From Mycobacterium paraense (GTDB lineage Bacteria; Actinomycetota; Actinomycetes; Mycobacteriales; Mycobacteriaceae): a stretch of DNA of 64,000 nt. The DNA is taken from positions 372,001-436,000 of the forward strand of contig NZ_LQPM01000013.1 in NCBI RefSeq assembly GCF_002101815.1, read 5' to 3'. The notes under the pieces were generated by a model. That model saw only the letters and a list, made by a program, of their open reading frames with translations. It was not told where the DNA came from and did not search any database. This document shows positions 48,948-57,489 of the stretch, piece after piece. The first letter of the stretch is position 1; the number at the start of each line of letters is the position of its first letter. Made by a program: the position numbers and the translations under genes.

Positions 48948-50417
48948 ATGCCTGTGCAACGTGTGGTTCGTGTGGTTGCCACTGTGCTGACCGTCGCGGT
49001 CGTTGTCGGCACCGGAATGGCCTGGGGCAACGTGCGCTCGTTCGAGGACGGCATCTTCCACATGTCCGCGCCCTCGCTCGGCAAGGGCGGCGACGACGGC
49101 GCCATCGACATCCTGCTGGTCGGCCTGGACAGCCGCACCGACGCGCACGGCAATCCCCTCTCCCAGGAGGAGCTGGCCACCCTGCGGGCCGGCGACGAGG
49201 AAGCGACGAACACCGACACGATCATCCTGATCCGGATACCGAACAACGGGAAGTCGGCGACGGCGATCTCGATCCCGCGGGATTCCTACGTCGCGGCCCC
49301 CGGCCTGGGCAAGACCAAGATCAACGGCGTCTACGGCCAGACCAGGGAGGCCAAGCGCGCCACCCTCGTCAAGGCCGGCGCCTCCGCGGCCGAAGCGGCC
49401 GCCCAGGGCACCGAGGCCGGCCGCGAGGCCCTGATCAAGACCGTCGCCGACCTGACCGGTGTCACCGTCGACCACTACGCCGAGATCGGCCTGCTCGGGT
49501 TCGCGTTGATCACCGACGCGCTCGGCGGCGTCGACGTCTGCCTCAAACAGCCCGTGTTCGAACCGCTTTCGGGCGCGGACTTCCCGGCCGGACAGCAAAA
49601 GCTCGACGGACCCGAGGCGCTCAGCTTCGTGCGGCAGCGCCACGACCTGCCGCGCGGCGACCTGGACCGGGTGGTGCGCCAGCAGGTGGTGATGGCGTCG
49701 CTGGCGCACCGGGTCATCTCCGGCAAGACGCTGTCCAGCCCGACCACCCTGCGGCGCCTCGAGGCGGCGGTGCAGCGCTCGGTGGTGATCTCCTCGGGTT
49801 GGGACGTCATGGATTTCGTCCAGCAGATGCAGAAGCTGGCCGGCGGCAACGTCGCCTTCGCCACCATTCCGGTGCTCGACGGCGCCGGCTGGAGCGACGA
49901 CGGCATGCAGAGCGTGGTGCGGGTTGACCCGCATCAGGTGCAGGACTGGGTGGCCGGCCTGCTGCACGACCAGGCCCAGGGCAAGACCGAGGAGCTGGCC
50001 TACACCCCGGCGAAGACCACCGCCAGCGTGGCCAACGACACCGACATCAACGGCCTGGCGGCCGCGGTGTCAGAGGTGTTGAGCTCCAAGGGTTTTACCG
50101 CCGGCACGGTCGGCAACAACGACGGCGGCCACGTGAAGAGCAGCCAGGTGCGCGCCGCCAAGACCGACGACCTGGGCGCCCAGCAGGTCGCCAAGGAGCT
50201 GGGCGGGTTGCCGGTGGTCGCCGACCCGGCCGTCGCGGCCGGTACCGTGCGGGTGGTGCTGGCCAACGACTACACCGGGCCCGGCTCGGGGCTGTCCGGC
50301 GGCGGGCCCGTCGTGTCCGCGCGGGTGTCGAACGCCGCCGCCTCGGCGGATCCGAACGTGCCGCCGCCGTCGCCGATCCTGACCGCCGGGTCCGACAAGC
50401 CCGAGTGCATCAACTGA
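48948..50417 (+). CDS. lcp1: LytR-CpsA-Psr phosphotransferase joining arabinogalactan to peptidoglycan
   Basis: The 489-residue protein has an N-terminal membrane segment (about residues 5-25) and an extracellular LCP domain (about 55-270). DILLVGLDSRTD, RADT-like NTDTIILIRIPNN, ISIPRDSYV, GVYGQTREAKR and FVRQRHDLPRGDLDRVVRQQ carry the Arg/Asp residues that bind the polyprenyl pyrophosphate. A LytR_C domain follows (about 345-450). The M. tuberculosis orthologue (Rv3267, Lcp1) is reported as the arabinogalactan ligase. ATG 48948 is chosen; GTG 48945 also fits. Confidence 0.94.
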   Translation: MPVQRVVRVVATVLTVAVVVGTGMAWGNVRSFEDGIFHMSAPSLGKGGDDGAIDILLVGLDSRTDAHGNPLSQEELATLRAGDEEATNTDTIILIRIPNNGKSATAISIPRDSYVAAPGLGKTKINGVYGQTREAKRATLVKAGASAAEAAAQGTEAGREALIKTVADLTGVTVDHYAEIGLLGFALITDALGGVDVCLKQPVFEPLSGADFPAGQQKLDGPEALSFVRQRHDLPRGDLDRVVRQQVVMASLAHRVISGKTLSSPTTLRRLEAAVQRSVVISSGWDVMDFVQQMQKLAGGNVAFATIPVLDGAGWSDDGMQSVVRVDPHQVQDWVAGLLHDQAQGKTEELAYTPAKTTASVANDTDINGLAAAVSEVLSSKGFTAGTVGNNDGGHVKSSQVRAAKTDDLGAQQVAKELGGLPVVADPAVAAGTVRVVLANDYTGPGSGLSGGGPVVSARVSNAAASADPNVPPPSPILTAGSDKPECIN

Positions 50418-51142
50418 GCACGCTGGCCGGGGCCATCCTGGATCCGATGTTGCGGGCCGACCCGGTCGGCCCGCGCATCACCTACTACGACGACGCCAGC
50501 GGCGAGCGCATCGAATTGTCCGCCGCCACCCTGGCCAACTGGGCCGCCAAGACCGGCAACCTGCTGCGCGACGAGCTGGGCGCCGGGCCGGCGAGCAGGG
50601 TCGCGATCCTGCTGCCGGCGCACTGGCAGACGGCGGCGGCGCTGTTCGGGGTGTGGTGGATCGGCGCCGAGGCGGTGCTCGTTGCGGGCTCGGCCCGCCA
50701 GGACGCGGACGTGGCGCTGTGCACCGCGGAACGGCTGGACGAGGCCTTTGAAATGACAGCCACCGGCGCCGGCGAGGTGGCCGTGCTGTCGCTGGACCCG
50801 TTCGGCCGCCCGGCACCGGACCTGCCGATTGGCGTCACCGACTACGCCACCGCCGTGCGGGTGCACGGCGACCAGATCGTCGGCGAATCCCGGCCCGGTC
50901 CGGCGCTGGCCGGGCGATCCGTCGATGAGGTCCTGGCCGACTGCGAAAGTTCCGCCGCCGCAAGGGGATTGACCGCGGGCGACCGGGTGCTGTCCACCGC
51001 ATCCTGGACGCGGCCCGCCGATCTGGTGGACGGGCTGCTGGCGATCCTGGCCGTCGGCGCGTCGCTCGTGCAGGTCGCCAATCCCGACCCGGGCGCGCTG
51101 CAGCGCAGGATCGAGACGGAAAAGGTCACCCGGGTCCTGTAG
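50405..51142 (+). CDS. AMP-binding-like N-terminal domain protein (Rv3268-like, TIGR03089)
   Basis: The 245-residue protein resembles the N-terminal part of an adenylating enzyme (AMP-binding): ITYYDDASGERIELSAATLANWAAKTGNLLRDELGAGPASRVAILLPAHWQTAAALFGVWWIGAEAV. It lacks the P-loop-like and C-terminal catalytic motifs, so it probably does not ligate. GTG 50405 overlaps lcp1's end by 13 bases and keeps co-translation possible. It is conserved beside lcp1 in mycobacteria, with no known function. Confidence 0.85.
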   Translation: MHQLSTLAGAILDPMLRADPVGPRITYYDDASGERIELSAATLANWAAKTGNLLRDELGAGPASRVAILLPAHWQTAAALFGVWWIGAEAVLVAGSARQDADVALCTAERLDEAFEMTATGAGEVAVLSLDPFGRPAPDLPIGVTDYATAVRVHGDQIVGESRPGPALAGRSVDEVLADCESSAAARGLTAGDRVLSTASWTRPADLVDGLLAILAVGASLVQVANPDPGALQRRIETEKVTRVL

Positions 51143-51168
51143 CGCCGCGGCCGCCCAACCTCGACAGG

Positions 51169-51187
51169 TTAGGTAAAGCAATGCTAA
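51169..51187 (+). promoter_or_regulatory. IdeR iron-box-like operator
   Basis: TTAGGTAAAGCAATGCTAA (19 bases) matches 14 of 19 positions of the consensus TTAGGTTAGGCTAACCTAA, including both conserved ends. It lies 101 bases upstream of the PPE start and 27 bases past the stop of the preceding gene. In M. tuberculosis the related PPE37 gene is preceded by an IdeR box. Fe-dependent repression is inferred. Confidence 0.6.
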
Positions 51188-51246
51188 CTTTGCGGGGTTA
51201 ACTCAGCTCAGGTGGGGGCGAAGGCTTGGCTGACGGGGACATCGGT

Positions 51247-51288
51247 ATGCGTGCGGCTCGGGGCGGGGCCGGCGAGGCGCGCGGCTGA
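51247..51288 (+). CDS. Short upstream ORF overlapping the PPE start (13 codons)
   Basis: ATG 51247 opens a 13-codon frame ([13 protein letters not shown]) ending at TGA 51286-51288. Its last base is the first base of the PPE start codon (TGATG). A GGGGAC lies about 8 bases upstream. Nothing proves it is translated. It is reported because the second PPE gene has the same arrangement. Confidence 0.4.
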   Translation: MRAARGGAGEARG

Positions 51289-52913
51289 TGACGGCGCCCG
51301 TCTGGATCGCCGCTCCGCCCGAGGTGCACTCCGCACTGCTCAGCAGCGGGCCCGGGCCGGCATCGTTGCTTGCGGCGGCGGGCGCGTGGAACACGCTGAG
51401 CGCCGAATATGCGTCGGTGGCCCAGGAACTCACGGCGGTGCTGGCCGCCGTGCCGGGCGGGACATGGCAGGGGCCGAGCGCGGAGGCGTATCTGGCCGCA
51501 CATGCGCCATACCTGGCGTGGCTGATGCAGTCCAGCGCCAAGAGCGCGGCAGCGGCCGACCGGCACGAGACCGCGGCGGCGGCCTACGCCGCCGCGCTCG
51601 CGGCCATGCCGACCCTGGCCGAGCTGGCCACCAACCACATCGTCCACGCCGTGTTGGTGGCGACCAATTTCTTCGGGCTCAACACCATCCCGATCGCGCT
51701 CAACGAAGCCGACTACGTCCGGATGTGGATTCAGGCCGCCACCACGATGAGCACCTACCAACAGGTTTCGGCCGCCGCGGTGGCGTCGACGCCACCGACC
51801 ACGCCGGCCCCAACGGTGGTCAACCCCGTGTCGACGTGGCTCGACTCCGTGACGACCTCCATCGGCACCGCAGAACAGCTCGCCCGGGACGCGTCGGCGC
51901 TGAGCCTGTCGGACCTGCAGGCGGCGTTGCTGGAGCTGATCCAGAACTTCAGCATCGCGGCCTTGCTGCAGGATCCGCTGGTCTATAGCCAGCAGGTCAT
52001 CGAGACCTTTGTCGGGAAGGTCCCCCTGCTGTCGGACCTGTATTTCGGGTTCGGCGGCGACCACGTCTTCGAATTCCTGGAGAACCCGGTTGGGTTCGTG
52101 GAGAACATCGTCAACAAGTTCCTCGCGGATCCGGTTGCGGCGCTGTCCAATCCGTTCTTGCTGGTCCTGAGCCCCGACGATTTCGCTTCGATCGGCTACA
52201 GCCTGTTCTCGCCGTTGATTCCCGCGGTGGCTCCCGCCGGCGCGGCGGGCGGCTTCGCCGGGCTGGCCGGCGCGGCCGGGTTGGCCGGGCCGCCGCTAGC
52301 GGCCGCACCGCCGGCGCTGGCACCCGGCACGGCGGCGCCCGCGGCCCTGCCGGCTGCCGTGCCGGCGCCGACCGCTGCCGCGTCGACCGTCGCCCCCGCC
52401 GCGGCCCCGGCCGCGTCCGCCGCGTCCGCCGCGAGCACCGTCGCCGGCACGGCGCCGACGGCGGCGACCGCGGGCGGGACGGCTTTTGCGGCGCCCTACG
52501 GGGTAGCGCCTCCCGGCATCGACGTCGGTACACGGCGACGCACCGGCGCCGCCGCCGCCTCGAGCGCCAAACGTGCGGCCCCGCAGCCGGATGCCGCCGC
52601 GGCGACGGCGCGGGAGCAGGCGCGGGCGCGCCGGCGAACCCGCGCGAAGCGGCGCGAACTCGGCGACGAGTTCGCGAACATGGACATCGAGCTCGACCCG
52701 GACTGGGCCGCGCCGCCGCCTCAGCCGCCCACGCCCACCCTGGCCTCGGACGAGGCCGCCGGGACGCTGGGGTTTGCCGGAACGGTGGCGAACGAGGGCG
52801 CCCACGCGGCGGGTATGGCCACGCTGTCCGGCGACCCGTTCGGTGGCGGGCCACGAGAACCGATGCTGCCCGCCACGTGGGACCCGGAACCGCCCGCCGA
52901 CGAATCATATTGA
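51288..52913 (+). CDS. PPE-PPW subfamily protein (PPE37-like)
   Basis: The 541-residue protein begins with the PPE domain (residues 1-180): the Pro-Pro-Glu at 10-12 of APPEVHSAL, then WQGPSAEAY and [17 protein letters not shown]. The middle carries hydrophobic stretches (about 205-340). It is Ala/Pro-rich, then Arg-rich ([11 protein letters not shown]). The C-terminal PPW signatures are LGFAGT (about 494-499) and PMLPATW (about 525-531). The amino-terminal part is similar to PPE37, an iron-regulated heme/iron utilisation protein in M. tuberculosis. No PE partner lies next to it. An iron-box-like site and a short upstream ORF precede it. Secretion and iron role are inferred. Confidence 0.85.
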   Translation: MTAPVWIAAPPEVHSALLSSGPGPASLLAAAGAWNTLSAEYASVAQELTAVLAAVPGGTWQGPSAEAYLAAHAPYLAWLMQSSAKSAAAADRHETAAAAYAAALAAMPTLAELATNHIVHAVLVATNFFGLNTIPIALNEADYVRMWIQAATTMSTYQQVSAAAVASTPPTTPAPTVVNPVSTWLDSVTTSIGTAEQLARDASALSLSDLQAALLELIQNFSIAALLQDPLVYSQQVIETFVGKVPLLSDLYFGFGGDHVFEFLENPVGFVENIVNKFLADPVAALSNPFLLVLSPDDFASIGYSLFSPLIPAVAPAGAAGGFAGLAGAAGLAGPPLAAAPPALAPGTAAPAALPAAVPAPTAAASTVAPAAAPAASAASAASTVAGTAPTAATAGGTAFAAPYGVAPPGIDVGTRRRTGAAAASSAKRAAPQPDAAAATAREQARARRRTRAKRRELGDEFANMDIELDPDWAAPPPQPPTPTLASDEAAGTLGFAGTVANEGAHAAGMATLSGDPFGGGPREPMLPATWDPEPPADESY

Positions 52914-52934
52914 TATAGCAATATTTCAATGTTA
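52906..52934 (+). promoter_or_regulatory. AT-rich operator-like region before pacL1
   Basis: A 29-base AT-rich stretch (CATATTGATATAGC then AATATTTCAATG) stands out in GC-rich DNA. It forms an imperfect inverted repeat of the TTGA...TTCAA type used by SmtB/ArsR metal regulators. It overlaps the PPE stop codon and lies 50 bases upstream of pacL1. Confidence 0.45.
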
Positions 52935-52983
52935 ACGTCGTGCAAGCATGGGCTGACGCGGCGGCGACAGGAGGGTTGAGGCG

Positions 52984-53265
52984 ATGGCGGTGTACGGGCT
53001 CTTGGCGAAGGCGGCGGGCACGGTGGTCACCGGCCTGGTCGGCGTGACGGCCTACGAGGTGGTGCGCAAGGCCGTGGCCAAGGCGCCGTTGCACGAGACT
53101 GCCGTGTCGGCCGCGGAGCTGGGGCTGCGCGGCACCCGCAAAGCGGAGGAGGCCGCCGAGTCGGCGCGCCTCAAGCTCGCCGACGTCATGGCCGAGGCGC
53201 GCGAGCGCATCGGCGAGGAGGCGCCGACGCCCGCGGTCGCCGACGCCCACGACCACGAGCACTGA
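52984..53265 (+). CDS. pacL1: PacL1 scaffold of the CtpC zinc-efflux platform (DUF1490)
   Basis: The 93-residue protein has one N-terminal membrane segment (about residues 3-25), followed by a helical Ala/Glu-rich region (RKAEEAAESARLKLADVMAEARER). A short C-terminal metal-binding end reads AHDHEH. This matches PacL1 (Rv3269), which binds zinc, co-localises with the P-type ATPase CtpC and stabilises it. ATG 52984 is preceded by AGGAGGG. The gene lies 14 bases before ctpC, so they form an operon. Confidence 0.93.
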   Translation: MAVYGLLAKAAGTVVTGLVGVTAYEVVRKAVAKAPLHETAVSAAELGLRGTRKAEEAAESARLKLADVMAEARERIGEEAPTPAVADAHDHEH

Positions 53266-53279
53266 CGTAAGGCTCTGCC

Positions 53280-55406
53280 TTGCAAGTGGTTTCGGACGCG
53301 GCCGGGCGCATGCGGGTGTCCGTCGACTGGGTGCGCGGCGACTCCCGTCGTGCCGTGGCGGTCGAGGAGGCCGTCGCCAAGCAGGCGGGGGTGCGGGTGG
53401 TGCACGCCTACCCGCGCACCGGCTCGGTGGTGGTCTGGTATTCGCCCCGGCGCTGCGATCGACCCGCGGTGCTGGACGCGATCGGCGGCGCCGCGCACGT
53501 CGCGGCCGAGCTGATCCCGGCGCGCGCGCCGCACTCGTCGGAGATTCGCAACACCGACGTGCTGCGCATGGTGATCGGCGGCGCGGCGCTGGCATTGCTC
53601 GGCGTGCGCCGCTACGTGTTCGCCCGGCCGCCGCTGCTCGGCCCGAGCGGCCGGCTGTTCGCCACCGGCGTCACCGTTTTCACCGGGTACCCGTTCCTGC
53701 GCGGCGCGCTGCGTTCGCTGCGCTCCGGGCGGGCCGGCACCGACGCGCTGGTCTCGGCGGCCACCGTGGCGAGCCTGGTGTTGCGGGAGAATGTCGTCGC
53801 CCTGACCGTGCTGTGGCTGCTCAACATCGGCGAGTACCTGCAGGACCTGACCCTGCGGCGCACCCGGCGGGCGATCTCGGAGTTGCTGCGCGGCACCCAG
53901 GACACCGCGTGGATCCGCCTGACCGACGGCCAGGAGATCCAGGTCCCCATCGACAGCCTGCAGATCGGCGACGAGGTGGTGGTCCACGACCACGTCGCGA
54001 TACCCGTGGACGGCGACGTGGTCGACGGCGAGGCGATCGTCGACCAGTCCGCGATCACCGGCGAGAACCTGCCCGTCAGCGTCAGCGTCGACTCGCGGGT
54101 GCACGCCGGCTCGGTGCTGGTGCGCGGGCGGCTGGTGGTGCGCGCCCGCGCGGTCGGCAACCAGACCACCATCGGCCGCATCATCGCCCGGGTCGAGGAG
54201 GCCCAGCACGATCGGGCGCCGATCCAGACCGTCGGCGAAAACTTCTCCCGCCGTTTCGTTCCCACGTCGTTCATCGTTTCCGCGATCACCCTGGCCGTCA
54301 CCGGCGACGTCCGCCGGGCGATGACCATGCTGCTGATCGCGTGCCCGTGCGCGGTGGGGCTGGCCACCCCGACCGCGATCAGCGCCGCGATCGGCAACGG
54401 CGCGCGCCGCGGCATCCTGATCAAGGGCGGGTCCCACCTCGAGCAGGCGGGCCAGGTCGACGCGATCGTGTTCGACAAGACCGGAACGCTGACCGTCGGG
54501 CGCCCGGTGGTCACCAACATCGTTGCGCTGCACAAGGACTGGCAGCCCGACCAGGTGCTGGCCTACGCGGCCAGCTCGGAGATCCACTCCCGCCACCCGC
54601 TGGCCGAGGCGGTGATCCGCTCGACCGAGGAGCGCCACATCAGCATCCCGCCGCACGAGGAGTGCGAGGTGCTGGTGGGGCTGGGCATGCGGACGTGGGC
54701 CGACGGCCGGACCCTGCTGCTGGGCAGCCCGTCGCTGTTGCGCGGCGAAAAGGTGAAGGTGTCGAAGAAGGCCTCGGAATGGGTGGACAAGCTGCGGCGC
54801 CGGGCCGAGACGCCGCTGCTGCTCGCGGTCGACGGCACGCTGGTGGGGCTGATCAGCCTGCGCGACGAGGTGCGCCCGGAGGCGGCCAACGTGCTGAAGG
54901 AGTTGCGGGCCAACGGGATTCGCCGCATCGTCATGCTCACCGGTGACCATCCCGACATCGCCGAGGTGGTGGCCGCCGAGCTCGGCATCGACGAGTGGCG
55001 CGCCGAGGTGATGCCCGAGGACAAGCTCACCACGGTGCGCGAGCTGCAGGAGGAGGGCTTCGTCGTCGGCATGGTCGGCGACGGCATCAACGACGCCCCC
55101 GCGCTCGCCGCCGCCGACATCGGGATCGCCATGGGCCTGGCCGGCACCGACGTGGCCGTCGAGACCGCCGACGTGGCGCTGGCCAACGACGACCTGCATC
55201 GGCTGCTCGACGTGCGGGACCTGGGTGCGCGCGCCGTCGACGTCATCCGCGAGAACTACGGCATGTCGATCGCCGTCAACGCCGCCGGGCTGATCATCGG
55301 GGCGGGCGGCGCGCTGTCCCCGGTGCTGGCCGCGATCCTGCACAACGCGTCGTCGGTGGCGGTGGTGGCCAACAGCTCCCGGCTGATCCGCTACCGCCTG
55401 GACTGA
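53280..55406 (+). CDS. ctpC: P1B-type metal-transporting ATPase CtpC
   Basis: The 708-residue P-type ATPase exports metal (zinc, and Mn2+ has also been proposed in the literature). The CPC motif (residues 355-357) lies in the ion path. The phosphorylation site is Asp399 (DKTGTLT), and TGENLP, SRHPLAEA and GDGINDAPALAAAD are the actuator, nucleotide-binding and hinge motifs. The N-terminus lacks a CxxC heavy-metal domain. Start TTG 53280 puts it 14 bases past pacL1; GTG 53286 is an alternative. A ferritin-like or chaperone partner is not needed because PacL1 fills that role. Confidence 0.94.
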   Translation: MQVVSDAAGRMRVSVDWVRGDSRRAVAVEEAVAKQAGVRVVHAYPRTGSVVVWYSPRRCDRPAVLDAIGGAAHVAAELIPARAPHSSEIRNTDVLRMVIGGAALALLGVRRYVFARPPLLGPSGRLFATGVTVFTGYPFLRGALRSLRSGRAGTDALVSAATVASLVLRENVVALTVLWLLNIGEYLQDLTLRRTRRAISELLRGTQDTAWIRLTDGQEIQVPIDSLQIGDEVVVHDHVAIPVDGDVVDGEAIVDQSAITGENLPVSVSVDSRVHAGSVLVRGRLVVRARAVGNQTTIGRIIARVEEAQHDRAPIQTVGENFSRRFVPTSFIVSAITLAVTGDVRRAMTMLLIACPCAVGLATPTAISAAIGNGARRGILIKGGSHLEQAGQVDAIVFDKTGTLTVGRPVVTNIVALHKDWQPDQVLAYAASSEIHSRHPLAEAVIRSTEERHISIPPHEECEVLVGLGMRTWADGRTLLLGSPSLLRGEKVKVSKKASEWVDKLRRRAETPLLLAVDGTLVGLISLRDEVRPEAANVLKELRANGIRRIVMLTGDHPDIAEVVAAELGIDEWRAEVMPEDKLTTVRELQEEGFVVGMVGDGINDAPALAAADIGIAMGLAGTDVAVETADVALANDDLHRLLDVRDLGARAVDVIRENYGMSIAVNAAGLIIGAGGALSPVLAAILHNASSVAVVANSSRLIRYRLD

Positions 55407-55433
55407 CGGCCGTGCAACAATACGGTCCGTAAG

Positions 55434-55581
55434 GCGATGACGATGCAGGAAGCCGGTGCGAATCCGGCGCGGTCCCGCCACTGTCATCGGGGAGCGACCC
55501 TCATCAGCCACGGCTCACGACCCTAGGAGCTGGAAGGCGAGGCGAGCAGCGATCCGAGAGCCAGGACACTCGCGTCGTCGC
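55434..55581 (+). ncRNA. Cobalamin (B12) riboswitch aptamer
   Basis: The conserved B12-box core is present: GAAGCCGGTGCGAATCCGG (from about 55448) then GCGGTCCCGCCACTGT, a GGGGAGC element at 55489, and the 3' conserved GAGAGCCAGGACACTC (about 55555-55571). The closing helix P1 can be formed by 55434-55442 and 55573-55581 with one G-U pair. It lies in the leader of the PPE2-like gene, 118 bases before its start. The related ppe2 switch of M. tuberculosis acts as a translational OFF switch. Confidence 0.88.
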
Positions 55582-55592
55582 ATCCTGCGACC

Positions 55593-55615
55593 CGGGGCGG
55601 TGTACCCCGAGAGAG
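55593..55615 (+). promoter_or_regulatory. Hairpin next to the upstream-ORF ribosome site (expression platform)
   Basis: CGGGG (55593-55597) pairs with CCCCG (55605-55609) around the loop CGGTGTA. The GAGAGAG at 55609-55615 abuts it and could be the ribosome site for the upstream ORF at 55628. In B12 riboswitches a downstream hairpin loop docks onto the aptamer; this is the natural candidate. A perfect 6-bp stem (ATGCCA/TGGCAT, 55628-55648) also lies just after it. No U-run supports intrinsic termination. Confidence 0.5.
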
Positions 55616-55627
55616 CTGGCCACCCCC

Positions 55628-55702
55628 ATGCCACAACCGTCATGGCATCGCGCCCCCCAAAATCCGTCTGATTCGGCACCGGCACCCGGCGGTGCGCGAT
55701 GA
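55628..55702 (+). CDS. Upstream ORF (24 codons) overlapping the PPE2-like start
   Basis: ATG 55628 opens a 24-codon frame (MPQPSWHRAPQNPSD...) whose TGA (55700-55702) overlaps the PPE ATG as ATGA. It has a purine-rich GAGAGAG 12 bases upstream. The PPE start has no Shine-Dalgarno-like sequence, so translation is likely coupled. Published work on M. tuberculosis ppe2 describes a translated upstream ORF needed for PPE2 expression, and this arrangement fits. Confidence 0.6.
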   Translation: MPQPSWHRAPQNPSDSAPAPGGAR

Positions 55703-57351
55703 CCGCTCCGATATGGATGGCCTCGCCTCCCGAGGTGCATTCGGCGCTGCTGAGCACCGGCCCGGGGCCGGGGGCATTGCTGGCCGCCGCCGCGGCGTGG
55801 GGTTCGCTCAGCGCCGAATACGCCGCCGCCGCACAGGAACTCGAGGCGCTACTGGCGGCGGCCCACGCGGGGTCGTGGGGCGGCGCGGCCGCCGAATCCC
55901 ATGCGGCCGCCCACGCGCCCTATCTGGTGTGGCTGGCGCAGGCCGGCGCGAACAGCGCCGCGACGGCCGACCAACACGAAATCGCCGCCGCCGCCTACAC
56001 CACCGCCCTGGCCGCGATGCCGACCCTGGCCGAGCTGGCCGCCAACCACGCGACCCATGCGGGGTTGGTGGCCACGAATTTCTTTGGCGTCAACACGATT
56101 CCGATCGCGCTGAACGAGGCCGACTACGCGCGGATGTGGATCCAGGCCGCCGCCGTGATGAGCGCCTATCAAGGCGCGACGTCGGCGGCGCTGGCGGCGG
56201 CCCCCCAGCCCGCCGTGGCGCCGCAGATCGTGCAGGCCGGCGGGATGTCTGCGGCTTCCCTGACCGCCGCCGAGTCGTTGCCCCCCGACCGGCAGGACGA
56301 CATCCTGCAGTGGTTGCAGCAGAACGGGTTTACCGACTTCTACTACACCTACCTCCAGCCGTTGATCGACTCGCTGATGGTCGACCCGTTCTTCGGGTCG
56401 ATGTTCTCCGGCTTCGATCCGTGGCTGCCCGTGCTGGGTAATCCGCTGAGCTTCCTCAGCCCGTTCAACATCGCGTTCGCCCTCGGCTACCCGATGGATT
56501 TCGGTTCGTACTCCGCCTTCCTGGCGGAAACCTTCGCCTTCATCGCGGCGGATGTCACCGTGGCGTTCGCCTCGGGTAATCCCACGACCATCGGGTGGAC
56601 CCTGGTCTTCGTCACCGTCGAAGCGATCGGCACCGTCATCACCGACACGATCGCGCTGCTCAAGACCCTGCTGGAGCAGAACATCGCGCTGCTCGCGGTT
56701 TTTCTGCCGCTGATCACCGCGTCCCTGGCGCCGCTGGCCGCCGTCCCCGCGACGCTGGGCGGTCTGTCCGGCCTGGCCGGCATCAAGGGCCTGATCGTCG
56801 TGGTGCCGCCCGCTTTGCCCGCCACCATGCCCCCGGTGGTCGCGCTGGCGCCGGCCCTGCCGGCCCCGACGCCGCCCCCGCCCGCCCCGGCCCCGGCGCC
56901 CGCTCCGTCCGTCGTCGCCGCGGCCACACCCGCACCCGGGCCGCCGCCGCCCGCCGGCGCACCGCCGGCGGCGACCGGCGCGGGCATGGACGGCTTCTCC
57001 TATCTTGTCGGTGGCCTGAGCGCCAATGCCCGGGCGGCGGCGGGTGCCGCCGCGCGGCCCAAGGCGCCGGAGCCGGACCGCACCGACGCCCCGGCGGTCG
57101 CGGCGACGCCCGGGGACGCCGGATCGCCGCGGCGCCGGCGGCGGGACAAGGTCACCCAGCCGGGACGCGGCTACGAGTACATGGACCTCGAGCCCGCCCC
57201 CGCGGCCTCCGACCTCGGGGGGTTCGCCGGAACCGCGGCCAAGGCGGCGGCCGGCGCCGCGGCCGGGCTGACGACGGTGCCGCGCTTGCCGATGATCCCC
57301 GCGACGTGGCACCCGGCCGGCGGGGCCGTCGAGACCGGAGAAACTCAATAA
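55699..57351 (+). CDS. PPE-PPW subfamily protein, PPE2-like
   Basis: The 550-residue protein begins [18 protein letters not shown] and shares with PPE2 the long conserved middle, including FSGFDPWLPVLGNPLSFLSPFNIAFALGYPMDFGSY. The C-terminal basic motif RRRRRDK (residues 478-484) resembles the nuclear-localisation signal reported for PPE2. The PPW features GGFAGT and PMIPATW are near the end. A B12 riboswitch leads the transcript. In M. tuberculosis ppe2 is followed by cob genes. Here it is followed by an unrecognised protein and an ABC transporter. No PE partner is next to it. Confidence 0.85.
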   Translation: MTAPIWMASPPEVHSALLSTGPGPGALLAAAAAWGSLSAEYAAAAQELEALLAAAHAGSWGGAAAESHAAAHAPYLVWLAQAGANSAATADQHEIAAAAYTTALAAMPTLAELAANHATHAGLVATNFFGVNTIPIALNEADYARMWIQAAAVMSAYQGATSAALAAAPQPAVAPQIVQAGGMSAASLTAAESLPPDRQDDILQWLQQNGFTDFYYTYLQPLIDSLMVDPFFGSMFSGFDPWLPVLGNPLSFLSPFNIAFALGYPMDFGSYSAFLAETFAFIAADVTVAFASGNPTTIGWTLVFVTVEAIGTVITDTIALLKTLLEQNIALLAVFLPLITASLAPLAAVPATLGGLSGLAGIKGLIVVVPPALPATMPPVVALAPALPAPTPPPPAPAPAPAPSVVAAATPAPGPPPPAGAPPAATGAGMDGFSYLVGGLSANARAAAGAAARPKAPEPDRTDAPAVAATPGDAGSPRRRRRDKVTQPGRGYEYMDLEPAPAASDLGGFAGTAAKAAAGAAAGLTTVPRLPMIPATWHPAGGAVETGETQ

Positions 57352-57422
57352 CAAACCCATAGGTTTTCACAGCGCCCCATAATTGTTCGGCGCGAAATCC
57401 GTCGGTAATGTCCGGTGGCAAC

Positions 57423-57455
57423 TACGGAATTCCCTGCAGCGGAATGCCTTCCGTA
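57423..57455 (+). repeat. Hairpin between the PPE and the downstream gene
   Basis: TACGGAA (57423-57429) is a perfect inverted copy of TTCCGTA (57449-57455). Inner bases TTCC/GGAA add a four-pair stem, leaving a three-base bulge. It lies in the 138-base gap before the next gene and is not followed by a U-run. Confidence 0.6.
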
Positions 57456-57489
57456 ATTGCGCTTTGACCGGAAAGAAACGGAGAAAACA

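Noticed and set aside
55628..55648. Intrinsic terminator as the riboswitch output
   Set aside because: The stem is short and not followed by a U-run. Translational control through the upstream ORF is better supported.
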